DNA of 42,600 nt from Streptomyces sp. SM11. GTDB taxonomy: Bacteria; Actinomycetota; Actinomycetes; Streptomycetales; Streptomycetaceae. A program made the position numbers and the translations under genes. Location: positions 1 to 42,600 of the forward strand of contig NZ_NEUE01000142.1 in NCBI RefSeq assembly GCF_002910905.1, given 5' to 3'. Shown here piece after piece: positions 33,698-42,600 of this stretch; position 1 is the first letter of the stretch; each line of letters starts with the position of its first letter. The notes under the pieces were generated by a model, which worked only from the letters and a program-made list of their open reading frames with translations, did not search any database and had not been told where the DNA came from.

Positions 33698-34177
33698 TCA
33701 GTCGCGGCCCGCCCGGTCGGCGCTGTCCACGCCGTCCCAGAGGTTCGAGTGCCAGGGACGGCCGCTCGCGCCCGGCTCGCCGCGGCGGTCCCGCGCCGCG
33801 TCGGGGTCGGCCACGGTGTAGCCGGTCTCCCCGGGGAGGACGTAGTGGAGGTGCTGGCGGGCCAGGCGCATGATGTACGCGTCGTCCTGGAGCCGCGCCT
33901 TCTCGTCCCGCAGCTCCTCCGTGCGCCGCTCGGCCTGCTGCGAGAGCCGCTCCTGCTCGGCGATCTCGTCGCGCTGGGAGACGTACTGCCGCATCGGGTA
34001 GGCGAGCGCCACCACCAGGGAGCAGACCACCAGCGCCAGGAACGCGGCCCGGCCGGTGAGCCGGGAGCGGCGGGCCTGGCGACGGTTCTGGGACCGGTAC
34101 ACGCGGGCCGCGGTCTGCTCGCCGAGCAGTCGCAGCCTGGTCGCGGTGGAGAACCGGTCGCGGTCCTTCCCGGCCAT
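33698..34177 (-). CDS. divIC: Septum formation initiator (FtsB/DivIC family)
   Basis: The product has 159 residues. A basic cytoplasmic N-terminus (1-43) is followed by one membrane segment (about 44-61, AFLALVVCSLVVALAY). A coiled coil (about 64-100, QRDEIAEQERLSQQAERRTEELRDEKARL) and the family end block RLARQHLHYVLPGETGY come next. The protein joins the cell-division complex with FtsL and FtsQ. The C-terminal 30 residues are polar and variable. The ATG at 34177 has GGGAG upstream. It is placed between eno and DUF501, the usual actinobacterial order. Confidence 0.9.
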   Translation of the reverse strand: MAGKDRDRFSTATRLRLLGEQTAARVYRSQNRRQARRSRLTGRAAFLALVVCSLVVALAYPMRQYVSQRDEIAEQERLSQQAERRTEELRDEKARLQDDAYIMRLARQHLHYVLPGETGYTVADPDAARDRRGEPGASGRPWHSNLWDGVDSADRAGRD

Positions 34178-34204
34178 GTCTCCCGCCTCCCCGATTACGC
34201 ACGT

Positions 34205-34243
34205 CCGTCCCCGCACACGGTACGGGACCGGGTGCGGGGACGG
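34205..34243 (-). terminator. Terminator after eno
   Basis: A 12-bp perfect stem (CCGTCCCCGCAC with GTGCGGGGACGG) and a 15-base loop lie 29 bases past the enolase stop codon, before divIC. It may be partial, letting some transcripts continue into divIC. Confidence 0.6.
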
Positions 34244-34271
34244 GCGGAGGCTACCGTCCTGCGACTACGGG

Positions 34272-35687
<1,416 letters not shown>

Positions 35688-35799
35688 TCACGGGACAAAA
35701 CTCTAAAAATCTACTGGACAGTAATGAGTACTGCCGACAAGAGGTGAACGCATGCGGACCCCTGGGCGTCCGCCGCTCACCGTCGCCGCCCGCCAAGAA

Positions 35800-35840
35800 C
35801 CCGGCCCGGCGCGCTGGGGGGACGAGCGCGCCGGGCCGGG
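35800..35840 (-). terminator. Terminator after rpfA
   Basis: A perfect 16-bp stem (CCCGGCCCGGCGCGCT with its complement) and a 9-base loop lie about 59 bases past the rpfA stop codon. Confidence 0.75.
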
Positions 35841-35898
35841 AAGCCGTGCGAGGGAAGGTGCCGCCGGACGCCCTCCCTCCGGGGAGGAGAGACGGCGG

Positions 35899-36835
<937 letters not shown>

Positions 36836-37079
36836 CCGCGGTGCGAGCGGTTACGACCGTAAACACAGGCAACCCCGACATTCAAAGATGGACATAGGGG
36901 GCAATCACCCCGAACTTGCCGCGACCGATGGGCTGTTTCCGCAGGTCGGGAGCGATACGCGCGGACCGGCCGGACAGAACGCGCCAGTTGAAGCAAAGAG
37001 ACCCATGTCTCACTTACGCAAAAGTGGGCATAGGCCTCTGAACTGCCCGGATACCCGGGGTGTTTTCTCCCGGAATGGA
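36836..37079 (-). promoter_or_regulatory. rpfA promoter region
   Basis: The 244 bases between the riboswitch and the end of rpfC hold no gene and are less GC-rich than their surroundings. The inverted repeat CACTTACGCAAAAGTG lies at 37011-37026. I could not find a convincing -35/-10 pair. Confidence 0.45.
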
Positions 37080-38162
37080 TCAGTTGGCGGCGGGCTTCTC
37101 AGCCCCCTCCGGCGTGACCGGATCCGCCCCCTTGTCCGCACCCGGGTCCGCATCCTGACCCGGACCCAGATCCAGGTGCTGGCCGGGCAGGATCAGGTCC
37201 GGGTCGGAGCCCAGGAGATCCCTGTTCGTCTCGTACAGGCCGGACCAGCCGCCGGGAAGTTCCTGCGCGTCAGCGATCGCCCAGAGGTTGTCCCCGGGCT
37301 GCACCGTGTACGCACCGGCGGTCGCCGCGCCGCCGTTCCGCGCGTCGCCCTCACCTCGCGAGGCGTGCCGGCCGGACTCGCGGGGACCGCTCTCCCGGCC
37401 CGCGTCGGCCTCCTCGGGCGCGGGGGTGCCCCGGTGCTTGCCTCCCCTGCCGTCCTCGCCCGTCGAAGCGTCGGGGGCGCCGGAGGGGGCCGTGGCGTCG
37501 GGGGTCCCGGGGGTGCCGGTGACCGGCGGGGCGGAGGGCGTCACCGAGGAGTCGGTTGCCTCGCTCCCCTTCTCCTTACCACCACTGTCACCCTTGTCCG
37601 CCCCGTCACCGTTGCCGGACCCATCGGACCCATCGGCTTCACCCGGCTTGCCGTATTCACCCGTTTCGCCGGTTGCATCCGCTTCGTCAGCCGGGGTGGT
37701 CGTCGGGTCCCCCGACCCGTCCGCCGAAGGATCGGCGGACGGGTCGGGGGACGGCGAGGTGCCCGGGTCGACGCCTGGCAGACTGCCGTCCACCGCGAGA
37801 CCGGAGATGACCGCACAACTGGGCCACGCCTTCGGCCCCTGGTCGCCCAGGACCTTCTCGGCGACGGATATCTGCTGCGACCGGCTGGCGAGGTCGGCGC
37901 GGGCCGCGAACGCCGTGCCGCCGTACGCCGACCAGGTCTCCTGCGAGAACTGGAGCCCGCCGTAGTAGCCGTTGCCGAGATCGGCACTCCACATGCCACC
38001 GCTCTCGCACTCCGCGACCCGGTCCCAGGTCGTGGCCTCGGCCGCGTGCGCGCCGCTCGCACCGAGCAGCGGGATGGCGATGGCCGATCCCGTCACACCT
38101 GCGGCGACGACGATGGCGGGTGCCTGGCGAGGGCGGCGGTGTCTGCCGTTCGCGGAGCCCAT
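37080..38162 (-). CDS. rpfC: Resuscitation-promoting factor-type muralytic enzyme, long linker and LysM
   Basis: The product has 360 residues. A signal peptide (1-40, ending AHA) precedes the Rpf domain (about 43-120) with catalytic E53 (ECESGGMW) and [14 protein letters not shown] long linker (about 130-280) made mainly of Gly/Ser/Asp/Pro/Thr is probably extended in the wall. A LysM domain (about 285-335, YTVQPGDNLWAIADAQ ... LILPGQHLDL) and a short polar tail end the protein. It is the neighbour and paralogue of rpfA but has no ydaO element. The ATG has GGAAGG eight bases upstream. The symbol is from memory of the S. coelicolor pair. Confidence 0.88.
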   Translation of the reverse strand: MGSANGRHRRPRQAPAIVVAAGVTGSAIAIPLLGASGAHAAEATTWDRVAECESGGMWSADLGNGYYGGLQFSQETWSAYGGTAFAARADLASRSQQISVAEKVLGDQGPKAWPSCAVISGLAVDGSLPGVDPGTSPSPDPSADPSADGSGDPTTTPADEADATGETGEYGKPGEADGSDGSGNGDGADKGDSGGKEKGSEATDSSVTPSAPPVTGTPGTPDATAPSGAPDASTGEDGRGGKHRGTPAPEEADAGRESGPRESGRHASRGEGDARNGGAATAGAYTVQPGDNLWAIADAQELPGGWSGLYETNRDLLGSDPDLILPGQHLDLGPGQDADPGADKGADPVTPEGAEKPAAN

Positions 38163-38279
38163 GGGTATGCCTTCCGTGCGACTGACAAGCGAGTGGCCTG
38201 AGCGCCGCGCAGCGGGTCTGTGCCTGCGCCGGCGCACAAGTGACGCGTGAGCAACGTGCGACCGACGCGTCGAACCGTG

Positions 38280-38309
38280 AACCTAGCGGGACTCGAACGT
38301 GTGTCACAA
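38280..38309 (-). promoter_or_regulatory. Candidate rpfC promoter
   Basis: TTGTGA (38309-38304) and TAGGTT (38285-38280) are 18 bases apart on the minus strand, between the P450 stop codon and rpfC. GTGTCAC and related words recur around it (38302, 38353), which could be regulator sites. Confidence 0.5.
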
Positions 38310-38336
38310 GTCGATGCAGCGCAGATCACGTGAAAG

Positions 38337-39641
38337 TCACAGAGTTGACAGAGTGTCACTTCTTTCGGAACGGCTGCCCGGCTCGAACTCGACCGGAAGG
38401 GTACGCAGTCCACGCATGATGAGCCCGCCGCGCCAACGCAAATCGGCAGGTTCTCCCGCAAGTCGCAGGTCGGGGAGGCGTCTCAGCAGCGTGGCCAGCG
38501 CGGTCTGCCCCTCCAGCCGGGCCAGCGGCGCTCCCAGGCAGTAGTGGATGCCGTGCCCGTATCCGAGGTGCTGATTGTCACGCCGCGCAAGGTCCAGCGT
38601 GTCCGGTTCCGCGAACCGCTCCGGGTCCCGGTCGGCCGCCGCCAGCACCACCAGTACAGGGTCCCCGGCGGTGATCTCCTCGCCGCCCAGGGTCAGCGCC
38701 TCGGTGGCGTACCGCCAGGTCGCCATCTCGACCGGCCCGTCGAACCGGAGCAGTTCCTCGATGCCGGTGGCCAGCAGCGCGCTCTCCCCCGCCGCCAGGG
38801 AGGCCTCCAACCGGGCGCGCTGCTCGGGGTGGCGCAGCAGGGCGTAGGTCCCGTTGCCGATCAGATTGACCGTCGTCTCGAACCCGGCAAACAATATGAT
38901 GAACGCCATCGCGGCCGCCTCGTTCTCCGTGAGGTGCTCGCCGTGGTCGCCGGCCCGGATCAGCCCGGAAATGAGGTCGTCGCCGGGATTCTCCCTTTTG
39001 CGGTGGATGAGTTCGGCGAGATACCCGCGCATCTTCTTCACCGACCGGGCGACCCCGCCACGCGGCCCGCCGCCGTGCCGGATCATCATGCCCGCCCAGT
39101 CCCGGAAGTCGCCCTGGTCCTCCTGGGGAACGCCGAGCAGGTCGCAGATGGCGTAGATGGGGAGCGGGAAGGCGAGATCGTGGATGAGGTCGGCCTTCCC
39201 CTCCTCGATGAACTCGTCGATGAGCCGATCCGTCAGCTCCTGCACGCGGGGCGCGAACTCCGCGACCCGGCGCGGGGTGAACGCCTTGGACACGAGCCGG
39301 CGCAGCCGGGTGTGGTCCGGCGGGTCGATATTGAGCAGATGCGTCATCAGCTCCGCCTTGCGCTCCCCCGGGATCCCCGTCTTCCCCCTGGCGTGCGGGG
39401 ACTCGGCGTGGTTGGCCGGGTTCTTGGAGAGCCGCGCGTCGGCGAGCGCCTGCTTGGCGTCCCCGTACCGGGTCACGAGCCAGGCCTCGACCCCGCTGGG
39501 CAGCGCGGTGCGGTGCACGGGGCGGTGCTCGCGGAGCCAGGCGTAGGCGGGGTAGGGGTCGGTGGCGAACTCCCAGGTGAAGAGCTCGGGGGCACCTCCG
39601 GGGGCGGTGGAGGGGTGGGGGCAGGCGGGGGTGTCGTTCAC
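38337..39641 (-). CDS. Cytochrome P450, CYP107 type
   Basis: The product has 434 residues. The I-helix oxygen site is FAGFETTVN, the K-helix ExxR is EELLR, and the haem-binding loop is LGYGHGIHYCLGAPLAR with the thiolate ligand C368. It is a soluble class I P450 that needs a ferredoxin and reductase, neither of which is nearby. The position next to rpfC fits, from memory, S. coelicolor CYP107U1, which is needed for sporulation. The substrate is unknown. The GTG start overlaps the stop of the frameshifted gene upstream by four bases (GTGA), so it was probably translated together with it. Confidence 0.92.
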   Translation of the reverse strand: MNDTPACPHPSTAPGGAPELFTWEFATDPYPAYAWLREHRPVHRTALPSGVEAWLVTRYGDAKQALADARLSKNPANHAESPHARGKTGIPGERKAELMTHLLNIDPPDHTRLRRLVSKAFTPRRVAEFAPRVQELTDRLIDEFIEEGKADLIHDLAFPLPIYAICDLLGVPQEDQGDFRDWAGMMIRHGGGPRGGVARSVKKMRGYLAELIHRKRENPGDDLISGLIRAGDHGEHLTENEAAAMAFIILFAGFETTVNLIGNGTYALLRHPEQRARLEASLAAGESALLATGIEELLRFDGPVEMATWRYATEALTLGGEEITAGDPVLVVLAAADRDPERFAEPDTLDLARRDNQHLGYGHGIHYCLGAPLARLEGQTALATLLRRLPDLRLAGEPADLRWRGGLIMRGLRTLPVEFEPGSRSERSDTLSTL

Positions 39642-40038
39642 GCCTTGACGTTATCTGGAGCATCCGGCACGGAGCTGCCGGGCCGCTGGTCACCGCTGCG
39701 GGCCGCCTTCAGGTCGGCCGGCCTGGACGCGGAGACGCCATCACCGCCGTCCGCCGCCAGCCAATGCTCCGACTGATCGGCCAGGACGATGCCGAGCAGA
39801 CGCTGACCCCGCTCGCCGCCTCCGGGGCGTCGTCGCGCCGCACAGCCTTGACGGCGAGCGGCCCCTCGATCGAGTTCCCCTGGTATCTGGCGAACACCCG
39901 GTTCAGCCGCCGTGGTACCAGCGAGGGGGCCGCGACACTTCCGTGCACGGGCGCGGTCAGCAGCTCGTACAGGTCGGGAGCGCCCTCGGCGAAGCTCCGG
40001 CCCAAAGTGTCGGTCAGCGTCTTCGGTTCGGCATCCAC
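39638..40038 (-). pseudogene. Frameshifted small gene between mazG and P450
   Basis: The first frame (GTG at 40038) reads MDAEPKTLTDTLGRSFAEGAPDLYE and on to YQGNSIEGPLAVKAVRRDDAPEA, all in Streptomyces-like codons. Near 39822 the codon pattern moves to another frame: GERGQRLLGIVLADQSEHWL, then AADGG, ending PDAPDNVKA at 39638. That stop overlaps the P450 start by four bases, as expected for coupled genes, so the second half is real. A one-base change splits what would be a protein of about 132 residues. It may be a true mutation or a sequencing error. The family is not recognised. Confidence 0.6.
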
Positions 40039-40080
40039 GCCCGTCCCCCCGCCCCTCGCACAGTCCCTGCGGCAACCGCA

Positions 40081-41064
40081 CTAACCGGCGTCGCCCTCCG
40101 CCGCCAGGATCGCGTCGCGGTAGGCGCGGGCCGCCGCGCGCAGGGCGGCCTCCGGGTCGGTGCCGTTCGCCTCGGCGCGTACGGCGAGGGCGAGGAGGTC
40201 GTAGCCGATGGCGTCGCCGGTGGGCAGCGGAACGGTGAGGCCGGCCGTACGGACCCGGCTGCCGAGCTTCGCGGCGAGGGCCAGGCCGGGCTGGCCCAGG
40301 GGGACGCCCTCGGTGACTGACGTGCGCTGCTTCTCGATCGCCTTGGTGCGCAGCCAGTGCGCGTGGACGTCCTCCGGGGTCTCGGCGCTCTCGTCGCCGA
40401 AGACGTGCGGGTGGCGGTGGATCAGCTTCTCGACGAGGCCGCCCGCGACGTCGTCGACGGCGAAGGGCTCCTCGGGATCCTCCTCGGCGATGCGCGCGTG
40501 GAAGACGACCTGGAGCAGGACGTCGCCGAGCTCCTCGCGCAGTTCGTCCCGGTCGCCGTCCTCGATCGCCTCGACCAGTTCGTACGCCTCCTCGATGGCG
40601 TACTTGGCGAGGCCTCGGTGCGTCTTCTGCGAGGTCCAGGGGCACGCGCGGCGGATCCGGTCCATGACCTGGACCAGGTCCAGCAGGCGGGCGCCGGGCA
40701 GGTCGTACGAGCCGGGGAGCAGTTCCAGGTCCGGCATGGCCACCCGGCCCGAGCCGCCGAGCCGGGCCAGGCCGTCGGTCAGCCGGCTGTCGCCCTCGCC
40801 GCCGACCAGGACGACGACGGTCCGGCCGCCCACGCAGTCGGCGACCAGTTCGTCCGCGGCGGGCGTGGCGTGCTCGACGCGTACGCCCGCCTCGCGGAGG
40901 TAGGGGAGCTGCGGGTGGTCCGGGTCCGCGCACAGGACGCGGTCGGCGGTGTGCAGCGCCTGCCAGGCCGGCCAGGACAGCAGGCCGGGCGCGACCCGGT
41001 GGCTGGCGGTGAGCAGGACGATGCGGCCGGGGTTCTCGGGGGCGTCGGAGGCTTCAGCGTTCAC
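40081..41064 (-). CDS. mazG: MazG family nucleoside triphosphate pyrophosphohydrolase
   Basis: The product has 327 residues. The N-terminal 120 residues look like a tetrapyrrole-methylase-like remnant (IVLLTASHRVAPGLL ... VLVGGEGDSRL). The MazG domain (about 130-240) carries the metal-binding pattern YAIEEAYELVEAIEDGDRDELREELGDVLLQVVFHARI, with E158, E159, E178 and D181, and LIHRHPHVFGD. It hydrolyses NTPs, including altered ones, to NMP and pyrophosphate. A variable helical tail follows. The GTG start has GGAGGTAGG upstream. It sits 44 bases after the SurA-like lipoprotein gene on the same strand. Confidence 0.9.
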   Translation of the reverse strand: MNAEASDAPENPGRIVLLTASHRVAPGLLSWPAWQALHTADRVLCADPDHPQLPYLREAGVRVEHATPAADELVADCVGGRTVVVLVGGEGDSRLTDGLARLGGSGRVAMPDLELLPGSYDLPGARLLDLVQVMDRIRRACPWTSQKTHRGLAKYAIEEAYELVEAIEDGDRDELREELGDVLLQVVFHARIAEEDPEEPFAVDDVAGGLVEKLIHRHPHVFGDESAETPEDVHAHWLRTKAIEKQRTSVTEGVPLGQPGLALAAKLGSRVRTAGLTVPLPTGDAIGYDLLALAVRAEANGTDPEAALRAAARAYRDAILAAEGDAG

Positions 41065-41108
41065 CCTGTGAACCTACCTCCGGCCGGGGGCCCGGGCCCC
41101 GGACCAGT

Positions 41109-41762
41109 TCAGGCGTCCGTCGGCTCCTTCGGCGGGAACTCGGTGACCTGGTTGATCCAGGGCGCGCTGTAGGTGCCGAGCTGCATCTTCTGGTCGTCCC
41201 AGGTGCCGAAGCGCGGGTTGACGTCGATGTCGAGGGCCTTCGACGCCTTGGTGAGGGCCTCGCCGACCGCCTGCTGACCGGCGGGGGTGCCGAGGTCCGC
41301 GCCGATGGCCCGGGCGAGCTTCGGGAACTGGACCTCCTGGCGCATCTCGGCGTCGATCTGGTCCGGGGCGAGCCAGCGCTGCTGGAGCAGCATCGCCGCG
41401 AACTGCTCCTCGCCGCCCTGCTGGGCGCGGCCGGCCCGCCGCATCTCCTGGATCTCCTTGCGGGTGACCGTGACTCCCGCGTCCTCGGCGGCGCGGTCGA
41501 CGACCCGGCCGAAGATCATCCCGTACAGCTTGGCGCGGTTGAGCTGGCCCGACTTGTTCACCAGCTGGGCTGCCTGCGGGGAGCTCTCCTGGGCGCTGCG
41601 GACGTCCGCAGCGCTGGCCTGGACCGCCGACACCTCGATCCGTTCGCCGCCCACGACGGCCGCGGCGCCGGGATGGGCCTGGTTGCCGCAGGCCGAAAGG
41701 AGCGGCGCGGCGACGAGCGTTGCGGCGAGGACGGCGAGCGCGGTGCGACGACGGCGGTGCAA
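41109..41762 (-). CDS. SurA-N-like lipoprotein
   Basis: The product has 217 residues. A signal peptide with lipobox LLSAC (Cys25) shows that it is a lipoprotein. The rest is helical, with VVGGERIEVSAVQA and AQLVNKSGQLNRAKLYGMIFGRVVDRAAEDAGVTVTRKEI, the pattern of SurA/PrsA N-terminal chaperone domains. No prolyl isomerase domain follows. It probably helps fold exported proteins. The TTG at 41762 is chosen because GGGAGG lies five bases upstream and the basic signal peptide starts there; a GTG at 41798 is possible but would give an odd N-terminus. Confidence 0.82.
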   Translation of the reverse strand: MHRRRRTALAVLAATLVAAPLLSACGNQAHPGAAAVVGGERIEVSAVQASAADVRSAQESSPQAAQLVNKSGQLNRAKLYGMIFGRVVDRAAEDAGVTVTRKEIQEMRRAGRAQQGGEEQFAAMLLQQRWLAPDQIDAEMRQEVQFPKLARAIGADLGTPAGQQAVGEALTKASKALDIDVNPRFGTWDDQKMQLGTYSAPWINQVTEFPPKEPTDA

Positions 41763-41903
41763 AGGAGCCTCCCGGGGAGAGTTTGTGCATCGGCGCACAA
41801 AGCCTTGCGGTGATCGATGTTAGGCAGTGGATGTGGCGGGTGCCACTGATTCGACCAACGATTCGGGAGGAGTTGGGGATGTGGCCCGGTATGGGGGCCG
41901 CTG

Positions 41904-42600
41904 TCAGCCCCCGCGGACGTCCCGCTGATGGCTGAGCAGGCGGCGCAGGTCCATCGGCAGCGGGTGGTGCGGCCCGTAGGTGCGCTCGGCGTCGTACAGC
42001 AGGGCCTGGAGCTGTGCCCGGCCCGCGGTGTGGTCGCCGACCGCCAGGAGCAGCTGTCCGATGCGGTGCCGGATGTCGAGGGCGCGGCCGGGGTCGACGG
42101 CGACCGCCCCGTAGGCGTTCTCGTAGTACGGGAGGACCGCGCGGTACTCGCCCAGCGCGGCCCCGGCCTCACCGAGCTGTTCGAGGCACTGGGCGGCGTC
42201 GTAGCGGAACTGGAGGGCCTGGGCGTCGGCCGGTCCCGCCTCGGCGGCGCGGTCCCCGGCGAGGCGGCGCAGTTCGGGCAGGGCGCGGCGGTACTGCCCG
42301 TCGTCCATCAGCGTCGCGGCGTACTGCTTGCGCAGGATGCGGACGACCGGTGAGTGCTCGCCGTGTTCGGCGGCGGCGGCCGGGAGGGTGGCGCCGAGGA
42401 CGTCCACGGCCTGGGTGATCCGGCCCTCGCCGAGCAGCTTCTTCACCTCGTCCACGGCCCGCGCGACATCCGGCCGGGCGGGCGGCGGGGTGGCGTGGGG
42501 CGGGCTGCTCGGGGGTACGGGGGTGGCCCGTGCGGGGGGCGCGAAGACGGCCGGGGCCGGGGTGAAGGACGGTGGGGCGGCCACCATGGGCGGCGGGGCT
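41904..42600 (-). CDS. C-terminal part of a TPR-containing protein (kinase tail likely)
   Basis: The frame is open to the right edge of the window, so the start is not seen. About 230 residues are visible: a Pro/Ala-rich linker (about 45 residues), then helical pairs of TPR type (AVDVLGATLPAAAAEHGEHSPVVRILRKQYAATLMDDGQYRRAL, then repeats with QALQFRYDAAQCLEQLGEAGAALGEYRAVLPYYENAYG). The ending is HPLPMDLRRLLSHQRDVRGG. Such linker-TPR tails are common behind Ser/Thr protein kinase domains in Streptomyces; that identity is inferred from architecture only. Confidence 0.75.
   Translation of the reverse strand, partial: APPPMVAAPPSFTPAPAVFAPPARATPVPPSSPPHATPPPARPDVARAVDEVKKLLGEGRITQAVDVLGATLPAAAAEHGEHSPVVRILRKQYAATLMDDGQYRRALPELRRLAGDRAAEAGPADAQALQFRYDAAQCLEQLGEAGAALGEYRAVLPYYENAYGAVAVDPGRALDIRHRIGQLLLAVGDHTAGRAQLQALLYDAERTYGPHHPLPMDLRRLLSHQRDVRGG

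Overview
The window is chromosomal DNA of a Streptomyces or very close relative. GC content is about 70% or more, codon third positions are almost all G or C, and GTG/TTG starts and GGAGG-type ribosome binding sites are common. Gene order matches, from memory, one core-chromosome stretch of S. coelicolor and its relatives: sigI locus, hut genes, cystathionine beta-synthase, thiolase, bldA, ABC/FtsX pair, ndh, ppx, divIC, eno, rpfA, rpfC, CYP107U-like P450, mazG. Most of the window is therefore a conserved chromosome arm-proximal or core region, with one accessory scar at about 14.1-17.4 kb.

Layout. 0-1 kb: two secreted or surface proteins (one LPXTG-anchored), minus strand. 1.1-3.5 kb: a partner-switching set, with anti-sigma kinase and STAS antagonist on the minus strand and a divergent SigB/F-type sigma factor. 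3.6-9.9 kb: a membrane protein, then the minus-strand operon hutU - M20 amidohydrolase - hutF - hutI for histidine breakdown, behind a promoter that carries a clear inverted-repeat operator. 10.1-12.3 kb: a plus-strand cluster of three roadblock/LC7 proteins and one PATAN (DUF4388)-winged-helix protein, with no GTPase or kinase partner. 12.4-13.9 kb: a small membrane protein and an RpiR/SIS regulator whose upstream region carries the same half-site as the hutU operator. 14.1-17.4 kb: hairpins, an intact candidate immunity gene, a polymorphic toxin gene broken by frameshifts and stop codons, and two further gene remnants. This is the only clearly acquired, lower-GC DNA.

17.4-24.2 kb: cbs, an SGNH hydrolase, a thiolase, two unknown proteins, a BI-1/YccA membrane protein, and bldA, the tRNA-Leu(UAA) that reads the rare UUA codon and controls development in this genus. 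24.9-29.7 kb: a MacB-type ABC ATPase and FtsX-like permease, then a cyclopropane-fatty-acid synthase-like methyltransferase. 30.2-35.6 kb: NADH dehydrogenase 2 behind a Rex operator, then ppx, DUF501, divIC and eno, all on the minus strand. The 3' end of ppx is duplicated just past its stop codon in a way that suggests a scar of an integrative element. 35.9-42.6 kb: two resuscitation-promoting-factor-type muralytic enzymes (the first behind a ydaO cyclic di-AMP riboswitch), a cytochrome P450, a frameshifted small gene, mazG, a SurA-like lipoprotein and the C-terminal part of a TPR protein.

The best candidates for undescribed biology are the GTPase-less roadblock/PATAN cluster, the RpiR-type operator that may tie it into control of histidine use, the toxin/immunity wreck, and the ppx 3'-end duplication. 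All functional links are inferred from sequence only; no searches were run.
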